From contig OZ037884.1 of NCBI GenBank assembly GCA_964035575.1, positions 124,001-188,000 of the forward strand: a stretch of DNA of 64,000 bases, in the 5' to 3' direction. The notes beneath the pieces are model-generated. The model saw only the letters and a program-made list of their open reading frames with translations. It had not been told where the DNA came from and searched no databases. The translations under genes were made by a program, and so were the position numbers. The DNA comes from Rhynchopus sp. YZ270_cl-10 (lineage: Eukaryota > Euglenozoa > Diplonemea > Diplonemida > Diplonemidae). Of this stretch, positions 21,154-33,332 are shown in pieces. How positions within the stretch are numbered: position 1 is the stretch's first letter; every line of letters starts with the position of its first letter.

Positions 21154-23162
21154 GTACACGGTGGCCCTTACGAACCCTCAGGGTACGTTCGTAGCGGGGT
21201 ACCCCGCGGGGTACCCCGCTACGAACCCTAGGGTTCGTAATGGGGTACCCCGCGGGGTACCCCATTACGGGGTTGGGTTCGTAACGGGGTACCCCGCACG
21301 GACCCTAGGGTTCGTAGCGGGGTACCCCGCTACGTACCCCCCGACGAACCCTTGACTCTGGCACTAGGGCACCCCAGGTACACAGGTACACAGGTACAGG
21401 TACACAGGCGTTCCTTGCCCTTGTGAGCTTTAAGGACGTCCCGCTCTTGCAGCTGTATTTTGTGGCGTGCCTGGCCGTCTTCACGAGGGATGTCTCTTTC
21501 CTCCCACAATAATCTGAGCGTGGGGTCTGAAGAAGATAAGAAGACGAGGCTGATGCGGGGCGGTGTTTTAGTCGAGTCCACGACTGGATATCCATATACG
21601 TGTCTAGTACACGGCTATTGCAGACTGAACTGACGGTACTGCCGTGCATACTGCCGTACATACGGCAGTATGCACGGCAGTATGTACGGCAGTACTTGTT
21701 GTGAAGGATGAAAAAATATCCGGCAAAACCCCCGAGACTTTGGCCCGTTGGGGCACCTGTTGCACTCCGCCTGCGGCGGCAACCGACGCATGACGTCGAT
21801 CAGAGGAGGGTGAGACGCGTTTCTCCGCCTTTCTCGAAGTGCGCTGTAATCCGGGATAACCCCCTGCGCATAGGAGCTGGTACAGTACAACAAAGGGCAA
21901 CGTATAGGAGCTAGGCTTCCTACGTTGAATAAGGGCCGTGCGCCACAAATTTTCAAAAAGTGCGCACGGCGTACGTACGGCCGTGCGCGTGCAGCATAGC
22001 CCTAGGCATACCTCGAAAGCGAATATGATATTCTTCGGATCCAAAATTCTTGGGCCATATTCGGCCTATATTCGGATCCGAAAAGAGGGCCTTTGGGGGG
22101 GGGCGGGTGCGAATGCGGATGTCCCTTGCGCTGATCAGCGTCGAAAGCGGCAGGTACGTCTGAACCTGGGCGAAATGGCAGCTGCGGGTTACATTTCACG
22201 TCTTGCGACTGTGGCTCCAGAGGTCCGGTTCGTCACGCCCGCGCTGCATGACTGCAAGGGATTTATGACCTACGTCTTCAAGGTCATCGACAAACCCACC
22301 ACAACTCTTCTCCTCTCTGTGGCTCCTTCCTCGTTTAGCGAGAAGAATTTCACCGGTGACCAGGTGCGCACTGTCGCGCAAAGAATGGCGGAGAAGGCAT
22401 CGCAGGGGGCGTTGACAGGGGAGGTAACGCCGTGGTTATTTTACAGCCTTAGCGAATTGTGTCATTTCCGCTGTGCGAATATACCATGGCGTTATTGGCA
22501 CAAGGGGGAGCACGAACAGTGTCTTCCCCTGTTCATCAGGGCCAGAGTTGCTGCGCATATGTTTGAGTGGTGCATGGAGAAGCTGAAGGAGGGGATCACG
22601 GCCAACGCGTACTGTCACAGTCTCCATCACTGGTGGGACAAGAATGACGCGGTGCCCCTCAACTGTAAAAAAATGATGACCCAAAAATCCAAAGAAAACC
22701 TCACATTGACCTTTGAAGAAAATTTTTTTAGCGAAAAAGTGGTCCAAAAATCGACTTGTCTACGAAAAATGGGGTGGGCGTAAAATCGCGTTTTTAGACC
22801 CCCACAGATGCTCAAATGTGCCAAATTTTGCTTTTAATGGCCTCAAATCGTCGAAATTAGCCCTATATAGGGCAAAAAAAAAAAATTCGAGAGTCCCTTT
22901 CCCTGGGAGGCAATAGCCACCGGGTGTGACGGGGTACCCCGCGGGGTACCCTAAAGCGGTGGGGTACCCCGCTACGTACCCCGCACGGACCCTGGGTTCG
23001 TAAGGGGGGTACCCCGCGGGGTACCCCAAGTGCGGGGTACCCCGCGCGGAACGTACCCTGCGGGTCCGCGCGGGGTACCCCACACGCGGGGTACCCCGCG
23101 CGGACCCTATTTGGGGTACCCCGCGGGGTACCCCAAATAGGGTTCGTAAGGCCACCGTGTAC
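21154..23162. mobile_element. Long-inverted-repeat element 2 (2.0 kb)
   Basis: The ends are GTACACGGTGGCC and GGCCACCGTGTAC. Both subterminal regions (21170-21350 and 22930-23150) are packed with GGGGTACCCCGC palindromes joined to TTCGTAA/CGAACCCT units. The interior has an ORF remnant (about 22080-22660). Next comes the TGGCCTCAAATCGTCGAAAT block (about 22780-22870) shared with the elements at 2.9 and 61.3 kb. A run GTACAGGTACACAGG lies near 21380. Confidence 0.7.
22080..22783 (+). pseudogene. Element-encoded ORF remnant, unrecognised
   Basis: The frame is open from 21938, but protein-like composition starts near 22100 (RRKRQVRLNLGEMAAAGYIS) and fades after about 22660. The region includes an APEVRFVTPALHDCKGFMTY segment and, later, LFYSLSELCHFRCANIPWRY and SLHHWWDKNDAVPLNC. 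GC-rich codons give way to AT-rich ones where the shared element block begins, so the C-terminal part appears replaced. I do not recognise the family. Its place between inverted repeats suggests a transposition protein or a captured gene piece. Confidence 0.45.
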
Positions 23163-23928
23163 CTCTTCTGGGGTAGATGAAAGATTGGGAAGGTGAAAGA
23201 TGAGTGGGGGACACATGGACACAAATATAGGCACTAATATCTTTCCAAAAAAAACAAAAACAAAAAAAAAAATATTATACATCGCGTTCGCGACGAGGAT
23301 TATAAATACATACCCGTCCTCGAGAAGACAGGGAAGAAGGTAGGGGATGCGTGTAAAAATAGGAAGAGGGAGAGGGGAGGGTGAAGTTGATAGTGCAAAC
23401 GCCTCTGGGACGCAGGGCACTGACAATAAAAGAGAGAGATTTTTGCAATTTAGGAAAATGGAAAGGAAAAGAAGAGGCATAAGGGACGTAGGACAGTACA
23501 ACACACTAGAGCCTGCATTTTGTGTGAAAAAAAGAAGGCAAAAATGGCTGGAAGGGGGCGGAAACACTGCCACTGCGGGCAAGCCAGCGAGACTACTAGT
23601 CGTAAACGACTAGTAATATAAAGAACGCCACTAGTGTCCATTAGTCATAAAACACTACTAGTGGTCCCCTGATTTGCCCGCTGTAAAAACGTCGTTTGCT
23701 CTCGGAGGGGAGAGTTGGCTAGAGTGGTGACGACAGTAAGAGAAGAATTTCTGTCCAAAATCGGTGGGAAAAAGAGAGAGAGAGAGAAAGAAATAGTCAG
23801 AATTAGATGAACCTAAGCCTCGCTGTGTTCAGTGGCCTAAGAAATAATAAGAGAGGAAAAAAGGTTGGTGGATATGCCTCTCTGTGCATACGACGTCTTA
23901 AAGGATGGCAATGAAGAAAATAATTATA

Positions 23929-23995
23929 CGGTGCTTCGGGAGGGGTCGATATTGACAGGTCGTTGACAGGTCGTTGACCGACTTCGAAAGCACCA
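23929..23995 (+). mobile_element. Family K MITE, copy 3 (67 bp)
   Basis: The left end is CGGTGCTTCGGGAGGGGTCG and the right is ACTTCGAAAGCACCA. The flanks TTATA and TTCTA differ at one position, as expected for an ageing duplication. Confidence 0.65.
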
Positions 23996-24900
23996 TTCTA
24001 GAAAGAAAGTTTTAGAAAAGGATGGCAACATCCAAAAACGAGCCAAAAGAAAAAAATGAAGCAAAACGTGAGGCACCATGTTTTAATACTCATGGATGGC
24101 CTACTAGAGTCGATTTTCGTATTCTTTCCGTTCAAAGAAGAGAAAGGTATACAAAAAAAGACGAAAAACGATAGAAAAAATTAAAAAAAAGAACAAAAAC
24201 AGTTGCAACAAATGAATTGCACCTCACAGTGCCACTCAATTCATCCTTTTTCCGCTCGCGTTATCATGCAGGAGACCGGGTGCGAGAGGGGCACTCTGAG
24301 GGGTGCAGATACGGGCAGTTCGGACGATGTTGTCACCCCATCAAATAATAATGGTGTCTAAATAATGACAGGAGGGGGAATCAGTTGTCAACAACAAGAA
24401 AATAAAAATAAAAATCAGAAACTTTTTTTTCGACTCAGGACAACAGAGATTGTGGGTGAAAAACAAAGCACCACATTTTTTTTTTCTTTCTTTTCCATGT
24501 TTTTGTTACAAAAAAAAAGACCAAAGCATGTCAGCGTGTTTGACACAAAAATTTGAGTTTGGCTTATCTGTATTACCCCCTGCTTGAGTGGGATATTTTG
24601 CTTTTTTTTTTTCAATTATGACTGGAGGGAGGGGGTTTCTTTTACGATAACTAACGGGTAGGTGGTAGGTGGGTTGAATGTTATTGGTACGTGTACCTAT
24701 AAACGCCTTCCCTGGGGGGGTTTTTTTTTTCTTGGTTTTGTGGACTGAATGTGCTTCTCGTGCACACATATTTATTTTACTTTATTTTTTTTTTAAAGAA
24801 AACCCTCGCAAAAAAAAAGTGGAACTGAATACCCTACTGGCTTTAGGCCAGGATCATACCTATGTCGTGGGTAACAGTGAAGAGCAAAAAAAGAAAGGTT

Positions 24901-25093
24901 TATAAGATGATCCTAAGCCTCTTGTGCTCAGTCACCTAAAAGGGGGAATAAAACTGCACTACATTTATTGGGTTGGGGTTGGTTTGTAGTAGTGTAGCCA
25001 CCCTAGAGTGTGGTACACTACATTTTTTTGATAAATTGTTGGAGTAGTGTAGTTGCCTCGGTTGTGTTGCCACAGTTGTGCAATCTCCACTGT
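24901..25093 (+). repeat. A-F-G composite module cluster
   Basis: An A hairpin (24901-24939), an F unit lacking its A-run end (24979-25020) and a full G unit (25030-25093) stand in tandem. The F-G pairing recurs at 57516-57655 and an A-G pairing at 27917-28052. Confidence 0.65.
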
Positions 25094-25992
25094 GAAATCT
25101 CCACTGTGGTTTTCTTATGTACCCCACTGTAATCTACCCGAAGAAGACACTATTTGAAGAATTGAATCGCAAACAAAAAACATAGAAAATCGCAACATCA
25201 AAAAAAAAAGACCATTTTAACCCCATCCCAACAACGATAACGGTCGTCAGTACAGCTCTACGTAAGAAACGCACTGGAAAAGATTAAAAAAAAGGGGGCT
25301 AATTTCATATACTTTCCTATCAAAGAAGAGAAAGTACAAACAAAACAAAACAAAAATAGAGAACTAGAAAAACAAAAGACGGGCTGGGGGCGGGTGCTAA
25401 CGTAGTCTTAAGGCAAAATGCCAGGAATGCCGGGCTAGCACCTGAACCCCGTTGTGCACAGAAGTATCGTACAAAAAAAAAAGGGGGAAATCATTCAAAA
25501 AAAAATTGCTTTCTATTTCACAAAAGAGGTATACAATTGTATAGTGCTAACGTCTCTGTGTGCAGGCACTATAAAGAAAGCAGGGTGTATCGTTAAAAGG
25601 GGAGGCATCTTAGTGGGGTGACGAAAACTGTCATACACCCCACCATGTGTCGTGTCAGATCGCAACAATCACCCCCTACACAGGTACCTTAGTGAACAAG
25701 GTTGCGCAAAAAAAAAAGGAGAGGATTTTTTGGACAAAAAAGAGGGAAAACAAAATGGAAAAAATAAGAGAAAAAGATAAAATACAAACGGTCCAAGCCT
25801 CGCATGGGCATGAGGCGAAAAGAGCCATCGAACCAATGCAGTTTAGCTAGGTTCACTCCGAAAAATCATTCGCGAAAGCTGGGACCAACAACAGGACTAA
25901 TTTTCATATACCTTCCGTTCAAGAGAAGAGAAAGCTCACAAAAAAGGACGTTAAAACAACGAAAAGAAAAAATAGAGAGAGACCCTACAACC

Positions 25993-26047
25993 AGAGGAAG
26001 CAAAAGTCGTAACACAAGGTTGTTGGTGAACCTGCAGCAGGATCATT
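25993..26047 (+). rRNA. SSU rRNA 3'-end fragment
   Basis: AGAGGAAGCAAAAGTCGTAA, then ACACAAGGTTGTTGGTGAAC and CTGCAGCAGGATCATT. This matches the universally conserved 3' end of eukaryotic 18S rRNA (AGAGGAAG..AAAGTCGTAACAAGGTT...GGTGAACCTGC.GAAGGATCATT) with a small insertion and substitutions. Only this terminal piece is present, with no upstream 18S core, so it is a pseudogene or dispersed fragment rather than a working rRNA gene. The following CCCAAAGTCGGCTTCTGTG recurs at 50.35 kb. Confidence 0.75.
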
Positions 26048-26097
26048 CCCAAAGTCGGCTTCTGTGAGACGGTACACAACCACCACCCCAAGCCTAG

Positions 26098-26275
26098 GTT
26101 GTAAAATTCGAATAATTCGTATAATTAATTATACGAATTATAAGGTATTCGGTCCGTATAATACACCGTATAATACGGTATAATACGGTATACTACCGTT
26201 TAATACCGTATAATACGGTAATCGTATAATACGAATTATACGGTATTCGGTCGGGTCCGGGACCGTATATAACAA
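26098..26275. repeat. ATACGGTATAATACGG palindromic cluster
   Basis: AATTCGTATAATTAATTATACGAATT is a near-perfect palindrome at the left (as two halves around TAATTA). Reiterated CGTATAATACGGTA units follow, then a matching CGAATTATACGGTATTCGGTC at the right. It has the layout of a small inverted-repeat element inserted just after the SSU piece. Confidence 0.65.
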
Positions 26276-26869
26276 CCTAGCCCCAAGGGGGAGGATGCAG
26301 AGAGGGACCGAGTCCTGCAGTTACGTGCTTCGAAATAATACACACAAAAAAAAAAGTATTTCAACATAGTATTATGCAATCAATAAATTGATAGCATAGG
26401 AAGAGGGATCAACAAAAATGTTCCCAAAAAAAGAAAACGGTAGGTATCGATGCAGGCATGCCTCCAATCCAGCGGATGAAAGCTTAAGTACCCTGCAGTC
26501 AACAACGGTAGGTGTAACAGGAAACCTAAGTAGGAATACACGTCCCGTATGAACAATGAAGAAACTCAAAAAAAAATATAAAAATAAAAACGAGACAAAT
26601 ACTGGGGAGGGTTACTGCCTTTGGTCCCTCCACGTTGCACTAAGGTGTGCGTGTCGACGACTTAATGCTGCGTACGTGTCAGAACCTTTTCTTTCGTTCG
26701 ATTTTCTTAAATTATTCTTTTTTTCGACAAATTGTTGACAAATTATTGGAAGCATGTTTGCTGTCCATATCTTGCACACCTTGCCTACTTTCTCCTAAAA
26801 AGTCATGTTTATGAATGATCCTTGGCTCGCGATGGGTGAGGGGGAAATTGAAAGTTAGAAATATTTCTG

Positions 26870-27140
26870 TTTGAGTTCGAAAGAAGACAAGGGGGTTTCA
26901 TGGTGGGAAAATAATTTTAATTTCAACGGAGGGTTTTCACGTCTTCGTAACCCCCGATCCTTTTGGTCTCGCTTCTGTTCAAAGGGATGAAGCCGGAGGT
27001 GACAGAAAAAATTGCCACAGGGATAACTGATCCAGGTCGCAATGTCAGGTGTTCCCCACCCTACGTAAATCTGAGATACACACGCCTCACAAAGACCGCA
27101 ACCCGAAGGAGTGATACTTAATGAGGACGTGAGCACAACA
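26870..27140 (+). rRNA. LSU rRNA fragment (domain V region), probably a pseudogene
   Basis: The core CGATCCTTTTGGTC (about 26966), then GAAGCCGGAGGTGACAGAAA and TTGCCACAGGGATAACTGAT, matches the peptidyl-transferase region of eukaryotic 28S rRNA (CGATCCTTTAGTC...GAGGTG.CAGAAAAGTTACCACAGGGATAACTGG). Upstream TTTTAATTTC and GGGGGTTT fit the preceding segment loosely. Downstream of GATAACTGA the normally invariant sequence is lost. The match is strong at the core but the flanks are divergent. Confidence 0.65.
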
Positions 27141-27728
27141 GACTTCGCGCCTCAAGTGGATACGTGTGTATGGCAGTCTCCTCCAATCCTCAAACCCCCT
27201 AAACACATTTTTTTCCCCCACATTATGTTTTGTTCGACAGTGATCTGAAAACGACCCCTGGGTTCAGTTTTTAAAAGAATTCTTCTTTTTTTGTGACTTG
27301 GTTTGTTAAAGGAACTTCAAAAGATAAATGTGTGGCACACGTGCGCACACATAGCATCTTGGGAGGTCGTGATATTTGCAGCTCCACTAAATGGGATCCG
27401 CCTGTTTGTTCTTTCTAAAGGGAAGGTAGGTTTGAATGGGGTTTTATGAAGTTTGTGTTTTCTTTTTTTTTGAAAATTTGGTTGTATTAGCGTAGCCACC
27501 CTGGAATGTGCTCCACTATATTGTTGCTTTTTTGGGGGTGTTTTGTTCTTGTTTGTTCTCTCTCTTCTCCCCCGTTCTCTAAAGAGAAGGAGGGTATTTG
27601 AATGGGTTCGAAAACTGTTAACCTAATGTTGGGGTTTTGGGTTGTGTTTCGTGGGTTGATACGCAATTTGGAAGAGGGGGAAAAAAACGATATTTGTTGT
27701 TTTGTTTTGTGGGTCTGGATATTTGATA

Positions 27729-27810
27729 TGGTGTGGCGCATTTTTTTGCGGTTTTGGATGGCCCAAGAATGGCCCAAAAAGGGGTTTAATTGCTCTGTTG
27801 CGCCACACCA
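27729..27810. mobile_element. TGGTGTGGCGCA MITE (82 bp)
   Basis: TGGTGTGGCGCA and TGCGCCACACCA are near-complementary ends (one extra T). The perfect 5-bp duplication TGATA lies at 27724-27728 and 27811-27815. It is related to family H by its outer eight bases, but its interior is different. Confidence 0.78.
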
Positions 27811-28735
27811 TGATACATAATAATAAAAAATAGTTAAAAACGTGCTAAAAACGCGTCTCAGTCGAGCGCATGCAAAGGGTGAGACGTGAGTTGAAAATAA
27901 ATAGAGGGGGTTTGGTAATGGCCCTAAGCCTCGAATGTGTTTGGTCACCTTTTAAAAAAGCAGCATTTTTAACATTTTTATTTTTTCTGATAAATTGTTG
28001 GAGTAGTGTAGTTGCCTCGGTTGTGTTGCCACAGTTGTGCAATCTCCACTGTCAAACATTTTTTTTGTCATCACGTCTAAATCGGTTATGGTGGGGAAAC
28101 GATAATGTTTTAGTACCGAAAAATGACCATCCAGTGTAGTGTTTCCGGGGGGGTTGGGAAACGAAGAAAAGTTGAGAGTACAAACGCATCAGCATTCATC
28201 GGCGGACGCAGGGCACTGCGATAAAAGAAAACTGCCCAAAAACTGAAAGATAATAAATAAAGGTCGATATGATATTAGCCTCACCGAGGCAACAACACCT
28301 TTTTTTCAAATGAAAAAAGAAGAAGAAAAAAGGATCATTGCACCACGGAATAGCAGCAGTTGAACGGCAGCACCACCTTTATGTGTGTAATCTCAGTTTG
28401 ATTACAAAAAAACGAGAAAAAAAAACCATATAACACAATCAAAATAATATATCAGCCAAAATCTGGCCGTCTCTAGGGTTTTGCGGGTTTGAGGGGGGGG
28501 GGGGATATATGGGGGGAGGTGTCAACAAAATATAGAGAAAAAAAAATTATAAGATGAACCGAAAGCAGGTGCTCAGCTACCTAAAAGAGAAAATATGAGG
28601 GAAAAAAAAAAAGAAACGATGCATGGAGCAGAAATCGGTGTGAGTCGCTGTTACGCAACTCTTAAAACCATCGGAAAAAAAGGGTGAAGAAGGTAAGCAA
28701 GAAAAAGAAAGGGGAGATATTTAGAAAAGGGGAGT

Positions 28736-28808
28736 TGGTGTGGCCGACGACCCCAAAATAGCAGAAAGTAGCACAAAAAAAAAATAGCACCTCCCTTCAG
28801 CCACACCA
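28736..28808 (+). mobile_element. Family H MITE, copy 2 (73 bp)
   Basis: TGGTGTGGCCGACGACCCC at the left and CAGCCACACCA at the right. The flanks (GGAGT / GGGAG) are an imperfect duplication. A poly-A run interrupts the ATAGCAC repeats. Confidence 0.75.
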
Positions 28809-29115
28809 GGGAGGGAATAAATATAAAGATGAACCGAAGCCCTCTCGTTGCTCAGTCATCCCTTTTTTTAAAAGGGGGGAAATTGCAAATTGGTCCCACT
28901 GAGACATATATTATCCCCTCGGGTCGTGACTCCCCATTGGGGAGTGTTCCGCTCTGCTTTCAAACACATACACATACACCACATAGGATTTGCCCAAAAA
29001 ATACAAAAAAACAAAAAACTTGGCATTACATGCACGCGATAGGCAATATTTCCACGCAACTACCCAAACACTCATTTGTAAACACAAGAACACCGTTTCT
29101 TGGACAAAACACACA

Positions 29116-29200
29116 TATGTTACCACTAATCGTTATCGCACTGGGACAACGCTGGGTTTGAAGAAATGGGATGTTCTCTTCGTAAAGACGGTTGTATTAA
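29116..29200 (+). repeat. Module T, copy 2
   Basis: It matches 16441-16525 over about 80 bp with only a few differences, including GCACTGGGACAACG and GAAGAAATGGGATGTTCTCT. The flanks are unrelated. Confidence 0.7.
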
Positions 29201-29819
29201 TTTTTTTTCTTCTTTTCGTGGCGACGTCGTCACCCCGTAGGCTTGTATTGCAGTATCGGCCTAAACAGCCTTGTCACTAAATTTTTTACAATAAAAACCC
29301 CCTCCTTTTTTCCTTCTTTTCGGTCAACCTGAGGTGTACAGAGTGAAACCAAATAATGGCTGTTCTAAGCTGTGAAGAGTTGCCTGGATCTAAAAAAAAA
29401 AGGGGGGGACGTTTTTTTTTTTTTTGAGAGAAAGAAAGAAAACGATAAAAACGATGAAAATAATGGGAAAGAAAACACGAGAGGAAAGGAGAAAGAGCGA
29501 AAAAAATGACTTTTGGGACGTTTTTTTTTACCCCAGAACCTTGGGAGATTAAAAAAAACGCGATCGGATGATTGTGACAACAAAGGTTACTTCCATCGAC
29601 TCCTTTATTTTTTGAAAAATTGTTGGAATAGTATAGTTGCCACCTGTGCAAGCTCCACTGTCCCTAAAGTTTTTTTGTATTATTTTGTTGTTGTGTCGAC
29701 AATCGCCTTTTATCAAAGGTTCGGTTCAAACGTCCCAAAAAACGAAGGGGTTTTCTTTTTAAGATATCCCCCTTAAGGTCTCTCATGATTGATCACCTTT
29801 CAAATAGTAACTCTGATAA

Positions 29820-30680
29820 GGTAAGGGCAGAACAACTTTTTATTTTGGTTCTCGTTATTTGGGATCCCAAAATCGTGCGCGCGTGCGCAAATAATAAGTT
29901 CTTTCACTGAAAATAAGTTTTTTGAAAACTTGGTTGTATTGGTGTGTAGCCACCCTAGAGTGTGCTCCACTATGGGGTGGCTACACGCTAAAGTTTCGCT
30001 AAAGTTTTTTTTGACGAAGTAGTTTCAGGAACAATGAGGGGTTGGCAGGCCTGAGGGGTTGGTTACAGGGATTAAATTTTCACGACTTTTCTTCGGTACA
30101 GTTTTGCACATGCTTTTTCGGGGCCCATCTCTAAAAGGGTCACACAGGGTATACCTAACTCAGTAGTCCCCTGGCCCCGGCCCCGTCCGGATGCTGAAAA
30201 CATGAAAGTGCTCGAAAACACCGGCATTTGCATTTTCGGAATCCGTCCGTTGTGTGATGGGGTCAATTTGCCGAAATGGACAAGTTCTTGGTTTTGGTCA
30301 AAATCCATGTAAAGAGGGCCAAGTAAATACCACAACCCAGATTTTCTCACCCTGATGCTGAAAACATGAAAATGCCCGAAAACACCGGCATTTGCATTTC
30401 CGGAATCCGCCCGTTCTGTGGTGGGGGATATACAGAAAAATGGACACAATTTCAGTGACTAAAATTTTCACAAAATATGAACCCATACCCAAATGGGTAA
30501 AGGCAGCCAAACTTCTTGAGCTTACCTGTCTTACGGTCGTCATCCCCTTGTACTCTACAGCACCCCGTCCCCCTTGTACTGGTCAAAACTTATTCTCCAA
30601 AAACTTATTTTTTCCCCAAATCTCAAAAAAAGGTGCGCGCGCAAACGAGAACCAAAATATAAAGTTGTTCTGCCCTAAGT
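29820..30680. mobile_element. Inverted-repeat element with ends AGGGCAGAACAAC (about 0.86 kb)
   Basis: Left AGGGCAGAACAACTTTTTAT then TTTTGGTTCTCG; right CGAGAACCAAAATATAAAGT then TGTTCTGCCCT. GCGCGC-rich stretches and AATAAGTT repeats also mirror each other. Inside are an F module (29923-29973) and two direct copies of an 85-bp block (about 30188-30270 and 30355-30440) shared with 5.9 and 7.8 kb. The ends and flanks are too worn to define a duplication. Confidence 0.6.
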
Positions 30681-31645
30681 AAAAAAAGATTTTGACAACA
30701 TACAGGAGTGATACACGTCTGTAAAAGTGTTCAAGAATAGCAACATTTGAAAATGGAACAGGTTGATAGATTAAAAAAAGGGGGGGTCTGTAAGAATGAA
30801 CGTTCAGCCTCGCCTTACAGGAATATTTTTTTTTTTTTGCAATGATATAATTTCGGGTGGGTTTTTTTTGTGTTTTTTTTGACAATCTGATAACGGTCAG
30901 CGGCTATATCTCGGTTTTCATGGACGTTCCTCCCCTCTACCCTCTTTTCAAGGTATCGAACGGGGATTAATTGAAACCCCGGGGGCAGGTCCAAGGTGAG
31001 ATAGGTCTGACTGTTGTGAACTTCACGGTTCAGGATTTATTTTTCTTTTCTTTTTTTGAAAAATTGATTTTGTTGCAAACAGGGTTCAATACGCACCATG
31101 GAAAGAGGAAAAAGTCTGCACTTTTTTTGACAACAAAAAGAGAGAGAATGGGGAAAATGGGGAAAAAACGAGAAGAGACACAAAAAAGGAAGGCCTTGAG
31201 AGATAAATCATTTTGTAACGAATTCCCTCACGTTTTGCGGCGTCGTTTCAAAAAAAAAACAAAAAAAAAAAATGCAAAATGGGCTGTGTCGGGATGGCAC
31301 ACACCTCTACCCTAAAGGAAAGGTTTGTTAAGATGAGCCTAGCATCTTCTTCTTAGTCACCTTCACCTTCACCTTTACCTTCACCATTGGTAGGCAGTGA
31401 TGCAGGCGCCTCCGACTGACCCACACATACAATGCCAGCCCCGGATGACAACACACATAAACAGCAATGTTGTGCCGCAGTGTGATTTATCAGGAGACAA
31501 AAAAGACAAAAAAATTGAAAGCGTGCAAAAAACGCCTCACCGTACATCAGCGGACGCAAAGCACTGGAAAGAAATACAATACTCCAAATAAATTGGCAGC
31601 CAACTAAAGCGGATTTGGAATTATTATTTTTTTTTTGCAATTTTT

Positions 31646-31710
31646 GGTGCTGGGAGGGGTCGATATTGACAGATCGCTGACAGGTCGTTGACTGATTTCC
31701 CATAGCACCA
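31646..31710 (+). mobile_element. Family K MITE, copy 4 (65 bp)
   Basis: TGGTGCTGGGAGGGGTCGAT to CCATAGCACCA, with ATTTT on both sides (31641-31645, 31711-31715). Confidence 0.75.
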
Positions 31711-32314
31711 ATTTTGGCAACTTTTTGGACGCCAAACATTATTGGAGTACTGCAACGAAGAAAAAAAACAACAGGTTTTTTTTGTTTGTAAGATGAACTC
31801 AAGCCTCGAAGTGCTGAGTCCACCTTAAAGGAGAAATCGAAGTGGTGAATTGAATTGTTTTTTGTTTTGCTTTTTTTTTTGAAAACTTGGTTTTGTATTA
31901 GTGTAGCCACCCGAGGATGAACTCCACTATATATTTTTTTGTTCTATGTATGTAAAGGGTTTGAAGAAAGGAGGTTTGAATGGGTTTTTATGAAGTTTTT
32001 GTTATGTTGCTGTGTGCTCTTGTTTTTTTTGAAAACTTGGTTGTATTAGTGTAGACACCCGAGGATGAACTGCACTATAATCATACATGTGAGTCTGTAT
32101 CGCACGCTCCAATGCAAAGAAGAACAGAAAGTATTTGAGAGGGTGTGACACCAGTGTTTTTATTTTTTGCAGTTTCGACAAAATTAGTCCGAGGACGGGT
32201 TCGGTACAACAAAGTCGCCCGAATTTCAAAGGTATAGATGCAGATCATCCTCAACCTCAAAGAATTTTTTTTTTTGACTAAATATTGACCATCTTGAAAG
32301 AAACAACGAATTCA

Positions 32315-32403
32315 TGGTGTGGCTGACGACCCCAAAAATAGCAGAAAATAGCAGAAATTCTAGAAAGTAGCACAAAAAATAGCACCCCCTTTCAGCCACA
32401 CCA
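32315..32403 (+). mobile_element. Family H MITE, copy 3 (89 bp)
   Basis: TGGTGTGGCTGACGACCCC to CTTTCAGCCACACCA. The 6-bp duplication AATTCA lies at 32309-32314 and 32404-32409. It is the longest H copy, with an extra GCAGAAATTCTAGAAAG insert. Confidence 0.85.
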
Positions 32404-33332
32404 AATTCATGAATTTAAAAAAAAAAAAAAAATTGTTTGGTTTTAGCATTCAGCCACACACCCCTTTTTTTTTGCAGTACTTTTCTCTGGATTTTGTAGC
32501 CTCAGAGAAATGGTAGCGAAGTCGGGGGGGAGGAGTAAGGATGGTCGCGGAAGAAGAGAAAAAAAAAGAGGAGAAAAAAGAGAAATAAAAACCCTACTCA
32601 AACAAAACATCGGTGGGGGGAAAAAACTAAAGTGGTTTTTTGGGATTTCAAAACTCTAAGGAGGGTTTTTTACACCCCCACCCGATGTTTGATGGTTGTT
32701 GTGACTGTAAAATTGTATACTTTCAATTCAACAAAAAAAGAAAGCAATGAAATGGATTACAAACCTTTGTCTTTCGTTTTGATTTAGGCAACCTTTTAAA
32801 AGGAAAGAAAGAAGACTTTGAGACATGGCAGGGGAAAAGAAGCCGGAAAAATGGCTCATGAATGTCATTCCCTCTCGCATCCAAAGACACCTGGTCTGAA
32901 CCGAGAAGGAAATACCGACAACATATGAGAAAGCTCGAGAGATGGGGGGCTAAGAAAACCTTGATGAAATGTGCCTCTCTCCACACACCTTTTTGGAGAA
33001 AAAGCTTTAAAAAAAAAAAAAAAAGAGTTTAAAGTGCAAAACGCCTCACCGTTCATCGGCGGACACAGTACACTGGTTTAAAAAAACAAATTCATAAAAT
33101 AAAAAAAAAAAAATGACGGGGATATGATGCGGGCGGCAGCTCCACATGCTATGTTTAAAAAAAAAAAAAATTAAAAGCTTTTCTGAGACACCAGGAGAAA
33201 TAGCCATTCGTACAAGAAAAAAAAAAGGGGGGTAAAAGTTGTTGAGAGAAATGAACGTAAGCCCTCTCGCTTTGGCATCAAAAAAAAAAAAGGGGGGGTA
33301 GAGGTTGTACAATGACGCAAAAGAAGGCCCTT

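Larger units (their letters stand above)
23163..33332. other. Ten-kilobase intergenic module field
   Basis: No host gene is recognised. Unlisted modules: D 23380-23425, 25538-25571, 28168-28220, 31511-31567, 33025-33076; A 23804-23840, 27917-27953, 28548-28583, 28825-28864, 31328-31363, 31788-31827, 33248-33280; B 23861-23899, 24740-24774, 27319-27360, 32961-32990; P 24114-24160, 25302-25340, 25900-25950; S 26356-26426; E 26443-26488, 31388-31452; F 27471-27520, 29923-29973, 31880-31931, 32030-32079; G 27989-28052, 29613-29661; Q 32168-32260. All read on the plus strand. Poly-A and poly-T runs separate them. Confidence 0.6.

Noticed and set aside
27487-27948. 153-codon minus-strand frame
   Set aside because: It runs through an F module and a MITE with perfect TGATA duplication, so it is repeat-derived.
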